Program-made: the position numbers and the translations under genes | Part shown: in pieces, positions 45,760 to 54,599 of the stretch | Numbering within the stretch: the first letter of the stretch is position 1 | Layout of the letters: each line of letters starts with the position of its first letter | Notes under the pieces: model-generated | Seen by the model: only the letters and a program-made list of their open reading frames with translations | Database searches by the model: none | Told to the model about the DNA's origin: nothing | From: Azotimanducus sp963663145 | Lineage (GTDB): Bacteria > Pseudomonadota > Gammaproteobacteria > Pseudomonadales > Azotimanducaceae | Direction: 5' to 3' | DNA length: 64,000 nucleotides | Assembly (NCBI GenBank): GCA_963663145.1 | Contig: OY760134.1 | Location: 1,922,001-1,986,000 of the forward strand

Positions 45760-46497
45760 ATGCTCAAACTTCGCAAGGTGACCGCCGAGGTCGGCGGCAC
45801 CGAGATTCTCAAGGGTATCGATCTTGATGTCTGTAAGGGTGAAGTCCATGCACTCATGGGCCCCAATGGTTCCGGCAAAAGCACGCTGGCGAATCTGCTT
45901 GCGGGAAGGCCCGGCTACGAATTGACCGGCGGTGCCGTTGAGCTCAATGGCGAGTCCATCGTCGATCTCGATGCCGAAGCGCGCGCACGGCGAGGTGTGT
46001 TTTTGGCGTTCCAATACCCCATTGAGATCCCAGGCGTCAGCAATATGGAGTTCTTGAAGACCGCGGTGGACAGCAAACGGAAAGCCCAGGGTCTGGAAGT
46101 CTTGTCGACGGCGAACTTCATGCGCGAGGCGCGCAGAAGAGCCGAGGAACTCGAACTTGACGCCGAATTCTTGCGCCGTGGTGTGAGTGAAGGGTTTTCC
46201 GGGGGAGAAAAGAAACGCAATGAGCTCATTCAGATGCTGATGCTCGAGCCGCAATTGGCACTGCTTGATGAAACCGATTCCGGTCTCGATATCGATGCAC
46301 TCCAGGTGGTCGCACACGCCATCAATGCCTTCCGTTCACCCGACAGGGCCGTCGTGTTGGTGACCCATTACAGCCGCATTCTCGCCTACGTGACGCCGGA
46401 TCATGTCCACGTCATGAAGGCGGGCAAGATTCTGCGGTCAGGCGGCGCTGAGCTTGCCGAGCAACTCGAAGCGAACGGCTATGGCTGGATCGATTAA
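45760..46497 (+). CDS. sufC: Fe-S cluster assembly ATPase SufC
   Basis: The 245-residue ABC-type ATPase has Walker A GPNGSGKST (34-42), the SufC form of the signature GFSGGEKKRNE, and Walker B LALLDETDSGLDID. It powers the SufBCD scaffold. It follows sufB by 14 bp and overlaps sufD. Confidence 0.97.
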   Translation: MLKLRKVTAEVGGTEILKGIDLDVCKGEVHALMGPNGSGKSTLANLLAGRPGYELTGGAVELNGESIVDLDAEARARRGVFLAFQYPIEIPGVSNMEFLKTAVDSKRKAQGLEVLSTANFMREARRRAEELELDAEFLRRGVSEGFSGGEKKRNELIQMLMLEPQLALLDETDSGLDIDALQVVAHAINAFRSPDRAVVLVTHYSRILAYVTPDHVHVMKAGKILRSGGAELAEQLEANGYGWID

Positions 46498-47605
46498 TTG
46501 GCTTCGGCCGCAAGTAGTGAAGGCGGAGCAGAGATTCGCCGCCGGAGAAGGCGCTTGGGCACTGGAGCCGGAGTCTTGGAAGTACACGCGCATCGCGGAA
46601 TTTTTACCCGAGGCTCCGGAGCTCGCGCCCACACCAATCAAGGAGCTGAACGGACTGGAGGACTGGGAGGATGTGCGCGCCGAAGATTTTCGCTCCCTCG
46701 AACCTGAGTCACAGACACTGATTCAAGAACACATCGCCAAGGTCAAGCACCCGCTGGCGGATCTCAACCTTGCACGATTGGATCATGGCCTGTTGATTCG
46801 TGGCGGCACCGGCACCAAGAGCCGCACGCATGTGGATTTCCCGGCGCGCGCCGCCAACCTCGCTTGTCGGAGGCTGGTGGTGTATGCCGAACCTCACAGC
46901 CACATCGATATCCTCGAGAGCGGGAACTCAACAACGGGCCTGCAGAATCTCGTGATACACCTCATCCTCGGCTGCGGCGCATCGATCAAACACTACCGGT
47001 CATCGGGTGGTCATGGTCGCGCCTGGACGCTGATCGAAGCAGATATTGCGAAGGACGCCCGCTATGAACTTTCCAGTCTGCTTTACGGCACACAAAGGGA
47101 ACGGGTTGAGTGCCGCTTGAATCTCCTTGGCGAAGGGGCAAGCCTCGATACGCGTCACCTGCTTCTTGGCCGGGAGCGTGAACGCAAGGATCTACAGATG
47201 GGCATCCGCCATGGCGCCCCAAATACGCGCAGCCGACACATGATGAAGACGCTGGCCGCCGATCATTCTCAGATCACCTTGCGCGGGCGAGTGCACATAG
47301 AACCCGAGTGCCCTGGGTCGGATGCGGAACTCAATATTCGCAACCTGTTGCTCGGTGGGCAAAGTCGCATCAATGCCAAACCTGAACTGGAGATCTACAC
47401 GGATGACGTGGCCTGCTCGCACGGCACCACCTATTCCGAGATCGATGCCGAACAACTCTTCTATCTCTCCTCACGAGGCATTCCTGAGCGCAAAGCAAGC
47501 GAATTGCTGCTCAAGGCGTTTGCGTACGACTGTCTGTTTGAAAGCGATGCGGCCATCCCACTGAATGCGCCGGCTATAGAACGTATCGAGGGAATGGCGG
47601 CATGA
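46481..47605 (+). CDS. sufD: Fe-S cluster assembly protein SufD
   Basis: The 374-residue SufB paralogue has the family end CSHGTTYSEIDAEQLFYLSSRGIP-like text and GRVHIEPECPGSDAELNIRNLLL-like core. I start it at ATG 46481 (MAGSINWLRPQ), which overlaps sufC by 17 bp; an ATG nine codons earlier is possible. Its stop overlaps sufS by four bases. Confidence 0.95.
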   Translation: MAGSINWLRPQVVKAEQRFAAGEGAWALEPESWKYTRIAEFLPEAPELAPTPIKELNGLEDWEDVRAEDFRSLEPESQTLIQEHIAKVKHPLADLNLARLDHGLLIRGGTGTKSRTHVDFPARAANLACRRLVVYAEPHSHIDILESGNSTTGLQNLVIHLILGCGASIKHYRSSGGHGRAWTLIEADIAKDARYELSSLLYGTQRERVECRLNLLGEGASLDTRHLLLGRERERKDLQMGIRHGAPNTRSRHMMKTLAADHSQITLRGRVHIEPECPGSDAELNIRNLLLGGQSRINAKPELEIYTDDVACSHGTTYSEIDAEQLFYLSSRGIPERKASELLLKAFAYDCLFESDAAIPLNAPAIERIEGMAA

Positions 47606-48816
47606 GCCAAGGCAAGCAACCCGGTGAAATGCGCGCGGATTTCCCCCTGCTGGCGAATCATCCAGAGCTGGTCTATCTCGACAGCGCAGCCACCACCCAG
47701 AAGCCTCAAGCGATGCTCGATGCGATTCGTGACTACTATCAAGAGGAGAACTCGAACGTTCACAGAGCCGCGCACAGGCTGGCCGATCAAGCGACAATGC
47801 ACTTTGAGGCGGCGCGCGAAACGATTCGACAATTCATCGGCGCGGCGAGTACTCGCGAGATCATTTGGACAAGGGGGACAACGGAAGCCATCAATCTGGT
47901 GGCGGCAACGCTCCGTGACCTGCCTTCGGAGCGGCGCGAAATTCTCATCAGCGAGCTAGAGCACCACTCCAACATCGTGCCTTGGCAGCAGCTTGCCCTT
48001 AAGCTCGGAGGCGAGCTGAAGGTCGCGCGCATTACTTCGGGAGGAGACCTCGACCTCGCGGACTTCGAATCGAAGCTTTCGGAACGTACGCTGATCGTCG
48101 CCTTCAACCATGTGTCCAACGCCCTTGGCACCTTGAATCCGGTGGCCAAGATGTGTCGCCTCGCCCGCGAAAGGGGTGCGCTATCGCTGGTGGACGGTGC
48201 CCAGGCCGCTGGACACCTGCCGCTGGATGTCGAAAAGCTCGGCTGCGACTTCTACGCCTTCTCGGGCCACAAGATGTTCGGCCCGACTGGCATCGGCGTG
48301 CTCTATGGGCGCGAGCAGGTACTCGAAACCCTCCCAGTCTGGCAGACGGGCGGAGAAATGATCGAAGTCGTCAGTTTCGAATCCACAAGCTTCAACCGCC
48401 TTCCATACAGGTTCGAAGCAGGCACCCCAAACATCGCCGGTGCCGTAGGCATTCAGGCCGCGGCCGACTATATCGGTTCGCTCGACAGGGAAGCCGCGCT
48501 GAAACACGAGCACCAGCTCCTGTCTCTCGCCCAATCCGGACTTCAGCAAATCGATGGGGTGCGCGTCATAGCACCCGATGTGCCTCGATCAGGCGTGGTT
48601 TCGTTCATCGTCGAAGATGTGCACCATCAGGATTTGGGGACCCTTCTCAATGAACAGCACATCGCACTTCGCACCGGTCACCACTGCGCCATGCCGCTGA
48701 TGGAACGTCTTGGCGTTGCCGGCATCTCGCGCGTATCGGTGGCTTCCTACAACACTGAAGAGGACATCTCCAAGCTGATCGCCGCCATTCACAAGGCGCG
48801 GACGCTGCTGGCCTAG
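47602..48816 (+). CDS. sufS: Cysteine desulfurase SufS
   Basis: The 404-residue class V aminotransferase-fold enzyme takes sulfur from cysteine. The PLP lysine is Lys224 in FSGHKMFGPTG, and the persulfide cysteine is Cys362 in RTGHHCAMP. It pairs with SufE encoded downstream. The stop codon is the first base triplet of a perfect 22-bp inverted repeat. Confidence 0.97.
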   Translation: MSQGKQPGEMRADFPLLANHPELVYLDSAATTQKPQAMLDAIRDYYQEENSNVHRAAHRLADQATMHFEAARETIRQFIGAASTREIIWTRGTTEAINLVAATLRDLPSERREILISELEHHSNIVPWQQLALKLGGELKVARITSGGDLDLADFESKLSERTLIVAFNHVSNALGTLNPVAKMCRLARERGALSLVDGAQAAGHLPLDVEKLGCDFYAFSGHKMFGPTGIGVLYGREQVLETLPVWQTGGEMIEVVSFESTSFNRLPYRFEAGTPNIAGAVGIQAAADYIGSLDREAALKHEHQLLSLAQSGLQQIDGVRVIAPDVPRSGVVSFIVEDVHHQDLGTLLNEQHIALRTGHHCAMPLMERLGVAGISRVSVASYNTEEDISKLIAAIHKARTLLA

Positions 48817-48873
48817 TGCTGGAACCAACTGATAACGTCGCATCAGCGGCATTATCAGTTGGTTCCAGCACTA
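48814..48873 (+). terminator. 22-bp perfect inverted repeat between sufS and the A-type carrier gene
   Basis: The left arm (48814-48835, starting at the sufS stop TAG) and right arm (48852-48873) are exact complements with a 16-base loop. Landmarks are TAGTGCTGGAACC and GGTTCCAGCACTA. No T-run follows, so it is more likely an attenuator or RNA-stabilising hairpin than a full terminator. TATAAT at 48877-48882, right after it, lies only ten bases before the next start codon. Confidence 0.65.
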
Positions 48874-48892
48874 GCGATATAATTGCTGTGCG

Positions 48893-49285
48893 ATGGCGCA
48901 AGTAACGATACATCATCCTTCCGAACCGCTCGAATTCAGCGAGACGGCGCTTTCCCATCTGCGCGGTCAATTGGAAGACTCGGGAGCGAACGGCCTTCGG
49001 CTCGCGCTCAAGGAAAGCGGCTGTTCCGGATACATGTATGAGCTTGAATACATGAAGGGCACGGAAGAGGCGTCTGAGCATGTGCGGGCGTGCCAAGAAG
49101 TACCAATTTTCGTGCCGCGTGCGCAGCTTCATCTGGTCCAAGGCACCCGTGTCGACTTCGTCACGGAAGGCCTGAACGCCACGCTGCGTTTTGAGAACCC
49201 CAGAGCGGAGGCAAGCTGCGGCTGTGGCGAGAGCTTTTCCCTTACCTCAACCGAAGACGAGTCGTCATCATTGAACGCAGGCTAA
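48893..49285 (+). CDS. sufA: A-type Fe-S carrier protein (SufA/IscA family)
   Basis: The 130-residue protein has the three ligand cysteines of A-type carriers: Cys44 in KESGCSGYMYEL and Cys109/Cys111 in SCGCGESF. It moves clusters from SufBCD to target proteins. The C-terminal 15 residues form a Ser/Glu-rich tail. sufT follows by 5 bp. Confidence 0.92.
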   Translation: MAQVTIHHPSEPLEFSETALSHLRGQLEDSGANGLRLALKESGCSGYMYELEYMKGTEEASEHVRACQEVPIFVPRAQLHLVQGTRVDFVTEGLNATLRFENPRAEASCGCGESFSLTSTEDESSSLNAG

Positions 49286-49290
49286 TCGAA

Positions 49291-49794
49291 GTGCGCCGGG
49301 ACTGCGCGGCGCGCCTCGTGCCCACCGGCGATCCAGCAGAGCTTTCCAAAGGGAGCTTCGTCACCCTAGTGCAGGCCATGGGAGGCTCCTACACGGTGGT
49401 TTCCGGCGGCAATATGATGCGCATCGATCCCTTCAACGCCGACGCGCTGGGCTTCGAGGCGCAGGATATTCAGCTTGAGACCAAACCCGACGGGAGTTTC
49501 GGCAAACAAGAAGTGGAAGACCTGTTGCGCACGATTTACGACCCTGAGATACCCGTCAATATCCTCGACCTCGGACTCATCTACGACTGCAAAATTGATG
49601 GGCGCGACGTTCATATTCAGATGACGCTCACGGCGCCGGGCTGCGGTATGGGGCCCGTGCTGGTGGACGACATCGTCTCGCGTTTGAAGCGTTCGGAAGC
49701 CGTGGGAGAAGTGGATGTCGAACTGGTGTTTGATCCACCTTGGACCAGAGAGCATATGAGCGAGGAAGCGCAGTTGCAGCTCGGGCTCTATTAG
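49291..49794 (+). CDS. sufT: SufT (DUF59) Fe-S maturation factor
   Basis: The 167-residue protein ends in a DUF59/MIP18 domain: LLRTIYDPEIPVNILDLGLIY, TLTAPGCGMGPVLVDDI with the conserved Cys, and VELVFDPPW. The N-terminal SufT-specific part has GGSYTVVSGGNMMRI. The start is taken as GTG 49291. Homology begins a few codons earlier, so an unusual upstream start is possible. Confidence 0.9.
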   Translation: MRRDCAARLVPTGDPAELSKGSFVTLVQAMGGSYTVVSGGNMMRIDPFNADALGFEAQDIQLETKPDGSFGKQEVEDLLRTIYDPEIPVNILDLGLIYDCKIDGRDVHIQMTLTAPGCGMGPVLVDDIVSRLKRSEAVGEVDVELVFDPPWTREHMSEEAQLQLGLY

Positions 49795-49822
49795 CAACGA
49801 AGACCCCAAGGAACCCGCAATC

Positions 49823-50263
49823 GTGCATTCCTCAAGTACCACCTACAGTGCTCCCGAGCTCGACCAGATCAGGGAAGACTTTGTCTTTTTGGATCACTGG
49901 GAGGACCGGTACAAGTACATCATCGAACTCGGCGATGCCCTGCCGCATCTGGAAGACCGCTTCAAGACCTCGGCACACCTCGTGCATGGATGCATGAGCA
50001 ACGCTTGGATCGTCGCATCAGACAATGCCGGCCGACTCGCTCTTCAGCTCGACAGCGAAGCGCGTATCGTGCGTGGACTCATCGCAATACTTATTTCGGC
50101 GGTGGATCAAGCACCTCTTGAAGAAGTGGTGCAAAAGGATTTTGAAGCTCTATTCGCGGAACTTGATCTACTTGCCCATCTCAGCCCGTCAAGAGGCAAC
50201 GGTTTGCGATCACTGGTCGAACGAGTGAAAACCGAGGCGGGAATGCTGATTGGACCGGACTAA
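49823..50263 (+). CDS. sufE: Sulfur acceptor protein SufE
   Basis: The 146-residue protein accepts sulfur from SufS on Cys57 (VHGCMSNAW). Other family text is YIIELGDALPHLED and HLSPSRGNGLRSLVERVK. It starts at GTG 49823 and ends the operon. Confidence 0.95.
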   Translation: MHSSSTTYSAPELDQIREDFVFLDHWEDRYKYIIELGDALPHLEDRFKTSAHLVHGCMSNAWIVASDNAGRLALQLDSEARIVRGLIAILISAVDQAPLEEVVQKDFEALFAELDLLAHLSPSRGNGLRSLVERVKTEAGMLIGPD

Positions 50264-50338
50264 CGCCACTCGCATGGAATATGAACACGCGGCATCAAAG
50301 AAAGGCCCCCCCCCCCTTGAGGGCAAGCAGTCCAGGGT

Positions 50339-50923
50339 TCAAGGCGAAAGACGTTCAAGACCAGCCACGTCGTCCACATCCCATAGCGTCTGCGCGCAGG
50401 AGAAGCTGAGGCCAAGAGATTCGGCCTTTGCCATGGTCTGCGCACAAACCCTTGAAGTTCCCCAAGATATGTCTTCGAATAGGGCCCGATTCGGTTGCTT
50501 CATGGCAATCAAGCAATACCCGCCATCCTCTGTCGGCCCCAGCACCAGATCCGAGTCTGTCAGCAGCTTGAATGCGCTGTTCACGTAATCGGCATCGAGC
50601 AGCGGGATGTCAACTCCCAGGATTGCGGCTGCGAGGCTCCTCTCGAGCATATCTTCAAAGGCATTGGCCATGCGCATCCCCAGCCCCGCGCCTTCTTGCA
50701 CCCTTGCTTCCATGCCAAATCGGCGCGCCGTGTCTTCGAGTCCAAGGCCATCCGCATAGAGTAAAACCGGACAATTCAGCGGCTCCAACCTCGACAAGGT
50801 GCTTTCGAGCAATTCACGGTAAACGCGCAAGGCTTCGGATGTGCCCACCTGTTCGGCGAGCCTCGTCTTGACCTTGCCTCGCACCGGCACCCGGGCAAAG
50901 ACTGCGAGCTGATGATCTTCCAT
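50339..50923 (-). CDS. DUF2064/TIGR04282-type glycosyltransferase
   Basis: The 194-residue protein has the nucleotidyl-sugar fold: LAVFARVPVRGKVKTRLAE at the start, AAILGVDIPLLDADYV with the metal-binding Asp, and LGPTEDGGYCLI. I start it at ATG 50923; the frame is open further upstream but that part overlaps the neighbour. This family nearly always sits beside a TIGR04283 glycosyltransferase, as here. The acceptor is unknown. Confidence 0.85.
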   Translation of the reverse strand: MEDHQLAVFARVPVRGKVKTRLAEQVGTSEALRVYRELLESTLSRLEPLNCPVLLYADGLGLEDTARRFGMEARVQEGAGLGMRMANAFEDMLERSLAAAILGVDIPLLDADYVNSAFKLLTDSDLVLGPTEDGGYCLIAMKQPNRALFEDISWGTSRVCAQTMAKAESLGLSFSCAQTLWDVDDVAGLERLSP

Positions 50924-50943
50924 ATCCGCTGGCTCCTGTGCCG

Positions 50944-51648
50944 TCAGCCGCGATCCGAATAATAGCGCTGCGCGAGCGCTTGCGCGGAAGCACCAAAGTA
51001 GTAGGCGAACCTCAGACGAACCATTTGACTGGTGACGTCCACAAGCCCGCTTTCTTCCCAGCGCCTTCGAGATGTTTGCAGGCGCGTGGCGAGACAAACC
51101 GGTGGTGCGAGCCGTCGCAAACGAAGCGAGAGTTCTATATCCTCCATGAGCGGCTGATTGGGCACACCGCCGATCTGTTCCAGAAGCGCCCGAGCGGCGA
51201 ATATGCCTTGATCTCCGGTGGCGATACAGGTCAAGCGTGATCGTGAATTCATGACGGACGCGATGATGCGATATGCCGAAGGCACAGGCTCATCGCCGAG
51301 CCGGACGTCAAAGCGCCCCCAAACCGGCGCACCAATCTGAGGTTCGAGCGCCTTCCATGTCTCAGCGTCCACGCGTGTATCGGCATGCAGAAACCAGACA
51401 GTCTCTCCACGACTGGCCAAGAATCCTGCTTGAAGTTGACCTCCTCGGCTCGCTTCGGTGATGAGGACACGCGCGCCGAACTTTTGAGCCATGGCGCGGG
51501 TATCATCCTGGCTGCCTCCGTCGACCACAATGATGTCGCTCGGCATCCGTCGGAGTGCCACTCGCTCCAAGTCCTCGAGTAAGACTGAAAGGCTGTCAGA
51601 CTCGTTGAGCGTAGGGATGACTATGCTGAGAATTGGGACGAATCCAAT
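50944..51648 (-). CDS. TIGR04283-type family 2 glycosyltransferase, unusual start
   Basis: The product has LSIVIPTLNESDSL at its N-terminus, DIIVVDGGSQDDT, VWFLHADTRV and the later RSRLTCIATGDQGIFAARALLEQ-like sequence, a full GT2 domain. After the upstream stop (51657-51655) no ATG, GTG or TTG precedes the VIPTLNE motif; an ATT at 51648 is the best candidate. A frame starting at an internal GTG or ATG near 51570 would lose the first strand, so I keep the longer form. It overlaps nothing and is followed by its partner. Confidence 0.75.
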   Translation of the reverse strand: MGFVPILSIVIPTLNESDSLSVLLEDLERVALRRMPSDIIVVDGGSQDDTRAMAQKFGARVLITEASRGGQLQAGFLASRGETVWFLHADTRVDAETWKALEPQIGAPVWGRFDVRLGDEPVPSAYRIIASVMNSRSRLTCIATGDQGIFAARALLEQIGGVPNQPLMEDIELSLRLRRLAPPVCLATRLQTSRRRWEESGLVDVTSQMVRLRFAYYFGASAQALAQRYYSDRG

Positions 51649-51835
51649 ACAGGGTCACACATTCTCGCCGAATATGGAAGAGAAGACGAAGCGATCAAAC
51701 AAATGAATGACTCCCTTGGGGAAGCAGTCCACAGCTTATATCGAGAGTCGTCGGGTGCTTCCTTGATGGCCCCGCGCTGACTTCGCGCCACCCCGCGCTC
51801 GCCGGGCGACGAAGTGCGTCACCTTTATCGGCGAG

Positions 51836-51909
51836 CGCCCCCGAGAGGATTCGAACCTCTGGCCTATCGCTTAGGAGGCGACCGCTCTATCCTACTGAGC
51901 TACGGGGGC
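51836..51909 (-). tRNA. tRNA-Arg (CCU)
   Basis: On the minus strand a full cloverleaf is visible. The acceptor arms are GCCCCCG and CGGGGGC, the anticodon loop is CTCCTAA (anticodon CCU), and the T-loop is TTCGAAT within AGAGG/CCTCT. CCA is not encoded. Confidence 0.95.
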
Positions 51910-51916
51910 GAAGACT

Positions 51917-51955
51917 GGTCGCGCGTAGCGCGAGGCAGAGCACTGCTCTGCCAAG
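51917..51955. repeat. REP-like palindromic repeat, copy 2
   Basis: It carries GCGCGTAGCGCG and GCAGAGCACTGCTCTGC, matching the copy at 39771-39808. It lies a few bases upstream of the tRNA-Arg gene, inside the region where its promoter should be. Confidence 0.6.
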
Positions 51956-52097
51956 TCTGAGCGGGCTGCCAAGGATGGTGGCAGCCTTGGGACATCGACG
52001 AAGCAGGCCTCCGCGGCAGGATGCCCACGACACAATTCTAGCGAAGCAAGCACAACACGGCAAAGTGAGGTCATGCGCAGCACTAAACGAGTATAAA

Positions 52098-54587
52098 TCA
52101 GCTATTCCCCAGCCGATACCGAAACTTGACGATGAAGTCCGCGTAGAGGGGTTGGTCCCAAGAGTCCTCGGCGACCTCACCGATGCCTTGAAGGCCGTCG
52201 AAACGCTCATCAGACACTCGGCTGTAGACCACAAACAAGTCCGTGAGGGGAGCGATTTGCCAGCGGTAGCGTAGTTGCATGGTCAGAAGCGTTGCGGTGA
52301 AATCCCAAGGCTCGTCATCTGCCTGCCGAACAAGCTTGATCAACTTACCAGCCCGTTCCGGCACGAGGAATCGATTCATTTCCTCGGCACGAATCAGGTT
52401 CCAGCGAATCAAGGCGCTGAATTGATGCTGTTCATTCGGATAATAGGAAAGCTCCAAGCGGCTATCGAAACCCTTGCGATCATATTCCCCCATTTCGCGT
52501 CCGTCGTAATGCAAGACTTGACCAAGGGTGCGATCAAGTCTGAGTCGCAGGGAAACTTCAGTGGTTTCCTCGGGACGCCAATTCAAGCCCGCACCTCCGA
52601 TGTATCTCATACCGCCGAGTTCTTCATTGCCGAGTTCGAACTCCAAGCCTCCGTACAAGGGTTTCGATCGGTCCGCACCGTACCCAAGGATGACACTCCC
52701 GCGGGTTTCCTTCTTGTAAATGCCATTGCCGCGCGTGTTCCAATCCTCGTACGCGGCGGGAAAGAACCTCAGGTCGAATTCAAACTCCTTGAGGCTATAG
52801 AACTGCATTTCGTTGGAGTAGAAGAACCCCGAACGAATCAGATCGCCCGAAGTATTCCATTGTTGATAGGTGCTAAACCCCGTTTCGAACCAGCGAAAAC
52901 CTGACCTTTCCGCCGTTTCTCGGACGTACCTCGCCTCAAAGGTCATCGAGTCGTTTCGACGATGATAGCCAATATCATTCAGATCAAATCGATCGCTCAT
53001 GTAGCCAAGGGCCACGACCTGGGTCACCCCAAATCCGGGTTTGCGCGCGACTTCCATATGCGCGGCTTCGCCTTGACCGTGACTTTTCGTGTCCGAATAA
53101 ATCGCTTGGCCATCAACCTGCCACAATCCGCCGGGACTTAGGTAGTGCCAATCAAGGCCCTGAACAAACGCGTCTTCCCGCGGGTGCGTCACGCCGCCCG
53201 AAAAACTGCCTATCCCAAAATAGGTGCCGTCATCCGCCCGTCGCTCGTACTTCAGGCGCGCCGCCCCAAAGTCTTGACCCGCACCTCGCACATCGACTCG
53301 CCGTCGCTCCCCGGACTCAAGGGTTTCGATCACATTGAAGAGTTCGTCCTGTTCTGAAGCCATGAGCAGTCCGTACTCCAATTGACCAGCCTGGCCGGTG
53401 ATCTTGGCGGCCCCGTAGAGTTCATTTGGAAGAAACTGTGCACGATCTTGAATTTCCTGATTGTTGGCAAGCTTGGGAAGCTTCGGCCTGCCCCCAATGC
53501 GCCTCGTATGCAGCATATAAATCGGGTCCGGGTTATATCCGCCCATCCAATAGGAATTCGACCGAGGCGAGGTGATGAAGATGTCCACACCCTCCTGAAA
53601 GAATATGCGTTTTTCGGGAAAGAATCGCTCAAATGCGGAGAGATTGATGTTTTGATCATCGGCTTCGACATTGCCGAAATCCGGATAAAGTGCTGACGTA
53701 ACTTGAAAATTGCTCGATGGCCGCCACGAAAAGTCGAATCCAGCGCGCGCTTGATAACTTGACTGGGCATCGCGGTAGCCTGACGACACATAAGGAACAA
53801 ACTGGTATTTATTGCTCGGACTAATGCCTTCAACGCTGATCGGTTGAAATGCCGAAAGGAATTTTGGGCTTTGATCCGCCAAGGCGGGCCAAGAGAGTTC
53901 CTCGCCGGTGTAGCCGATTTCACGCCACAGACGCAGGCCCAATCGGCGCTTCACGCCCGTCTTGGGAAGACTAATCACCGACCAGGGAATCATGAATTCA
54001 GCGCTCCAACCTGTACCGGTGCGCTGCGTCTTGGCCTCCCAAGCGCCATCCCAATCTATTTTGAACGAACGCTCTGGACGAATCGTGCCATCTCTCAAGG
54101 ACCCGCCAAGCGCAACATTGAAGAAGTATCCAAAGCGTCCCTTGCCGGAAGCGTCAAGCGCGAATCCCACCACATCCCGCACGACACCTCTGAATCTGTC
54201 GCGACCGCTTGGTCGCTCAATCAGAGATTCGGGCGGTTGCTCCGCGATGAAGGCGACATAGAAACCCTGATCCGAATAGACGATTTTTGCTTGCGTTGCA
54301 TAGCGCGGCGTTACAAACGTTGCCGGACTCACCACATGGAACTTGGCAAATGTCACCGCCTCCACCCAAAAGGATTCGTCGACGAATCCATCAAAGTGAA
54401 ACAGGTCTTGCTCGATTTTGGTCAGATCGCGCGGACGCTCCAAGTAGCTGAAGTCGTTCACTATGGCATTGAACTCCGCCTCTGTCAGAATTGATTCCGG
54501 GGATCCGGGCTCGCCAAGCGCGACACTTGGCAAGAGCACTGCCAAAAGGCATATGCATCGCAACACGAGCAATCTCGAATGGGTCAT
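52098..54587 (-). CDS. DUF5916 outer-membrane protein with CBM9-like N-terminus
   Basis: The 829-residue protein has a signal peptide (about 1-25). A carbohydrate-binding-9-like sandwich domain follows (HFDGFVDESFW, PRYATQAKIVYSDQGFYVAF). A large beta-rich DUF5916 region begins with RLGLRLWREIGYTGEE and has LSAFERFFPEKRIFFQEG. The C-terminal half looks like an outer-membrane barrel of alternating strands ending FIVKFRYRLGNS. The family is widespread and its role unproven; surface binding of a polymer is suggested by the N-domain. Confidence 0.85.
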   Translation of the reverse strand: MTHSRLLVLRCICLLAVLLPSVALGEPGSPESILTEAEFNAIVNDFSYLERPRDLTKIEQDLFHFDGFVDESFWVEAVTFAKFHVVSPATFVTPRYATQAKIVYSDQGFYVAFIAEQPPESLIERPSGRDRFRGVVRDVVGFALDASGKGRFGYFFNVALGGSLRDGTIRPERSFKIDWDGAWEAKTQRTGTGWSAEFMIPWSVISLPKTGVKRRLGLRLWREIGYTGEELSWPALADQSPKFLSAFQPISVEGISPSNKYQFVPYVSSGYRDAQSSYQARAGFDFSWRPSSNFQVTSALYPDFGNVEADDQNINLSAFERFFPEKRIFFQEGVDIFITSPRSNSYWMGGYNPDPIYMLHTRRIGGRPKLPKLANNQEIQDRAQFLPNELYGAAKITGQAGQLEYGLLMASEQDELFNVIETLESGERRRVDVRGAGQDFGAARLKYERRADDGTYFGIGSFSGGVTHPREDAFVQGLDWHYLSPGGLWQVDGQAIYSDTKSHGQGEAAHMEVARKPGFGVTQVVALGYMSDRFDLNDIGYHRRNDSMTFEARYVRETAERSGFRWFETGFSTYQQWNTSGDLIRSGFFYSNEMQFYSLKEFEFDLRFFPAAYEDWNTRGNGIYKKETRGSVILGYGADRSKPLYGGLEFELGNEELGGMRYIGGAGLNWRPEETTEVSLRLRLDRTLGQVLHYDGREMGEYDRKGFDSRLELSYYPNEQHQFSALIRWNLIRAEEMNRFLVPERAGKLIKLVRQADDEPWDFTATLLTMQLRYRWQIAPLTDLFVVYSRVSDERFDGLQGIGEVAEDSWDQPLYADFIVKFRYRLGNS

Positions 54588-54599
54588 TGCGAAATCGAA

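Noticed and set aside
50300..50325. Poly-C tract after sufE as a phase-variation tract
   Set aside because: It lies between convergent genes and outside any coding region or promoter I can see.
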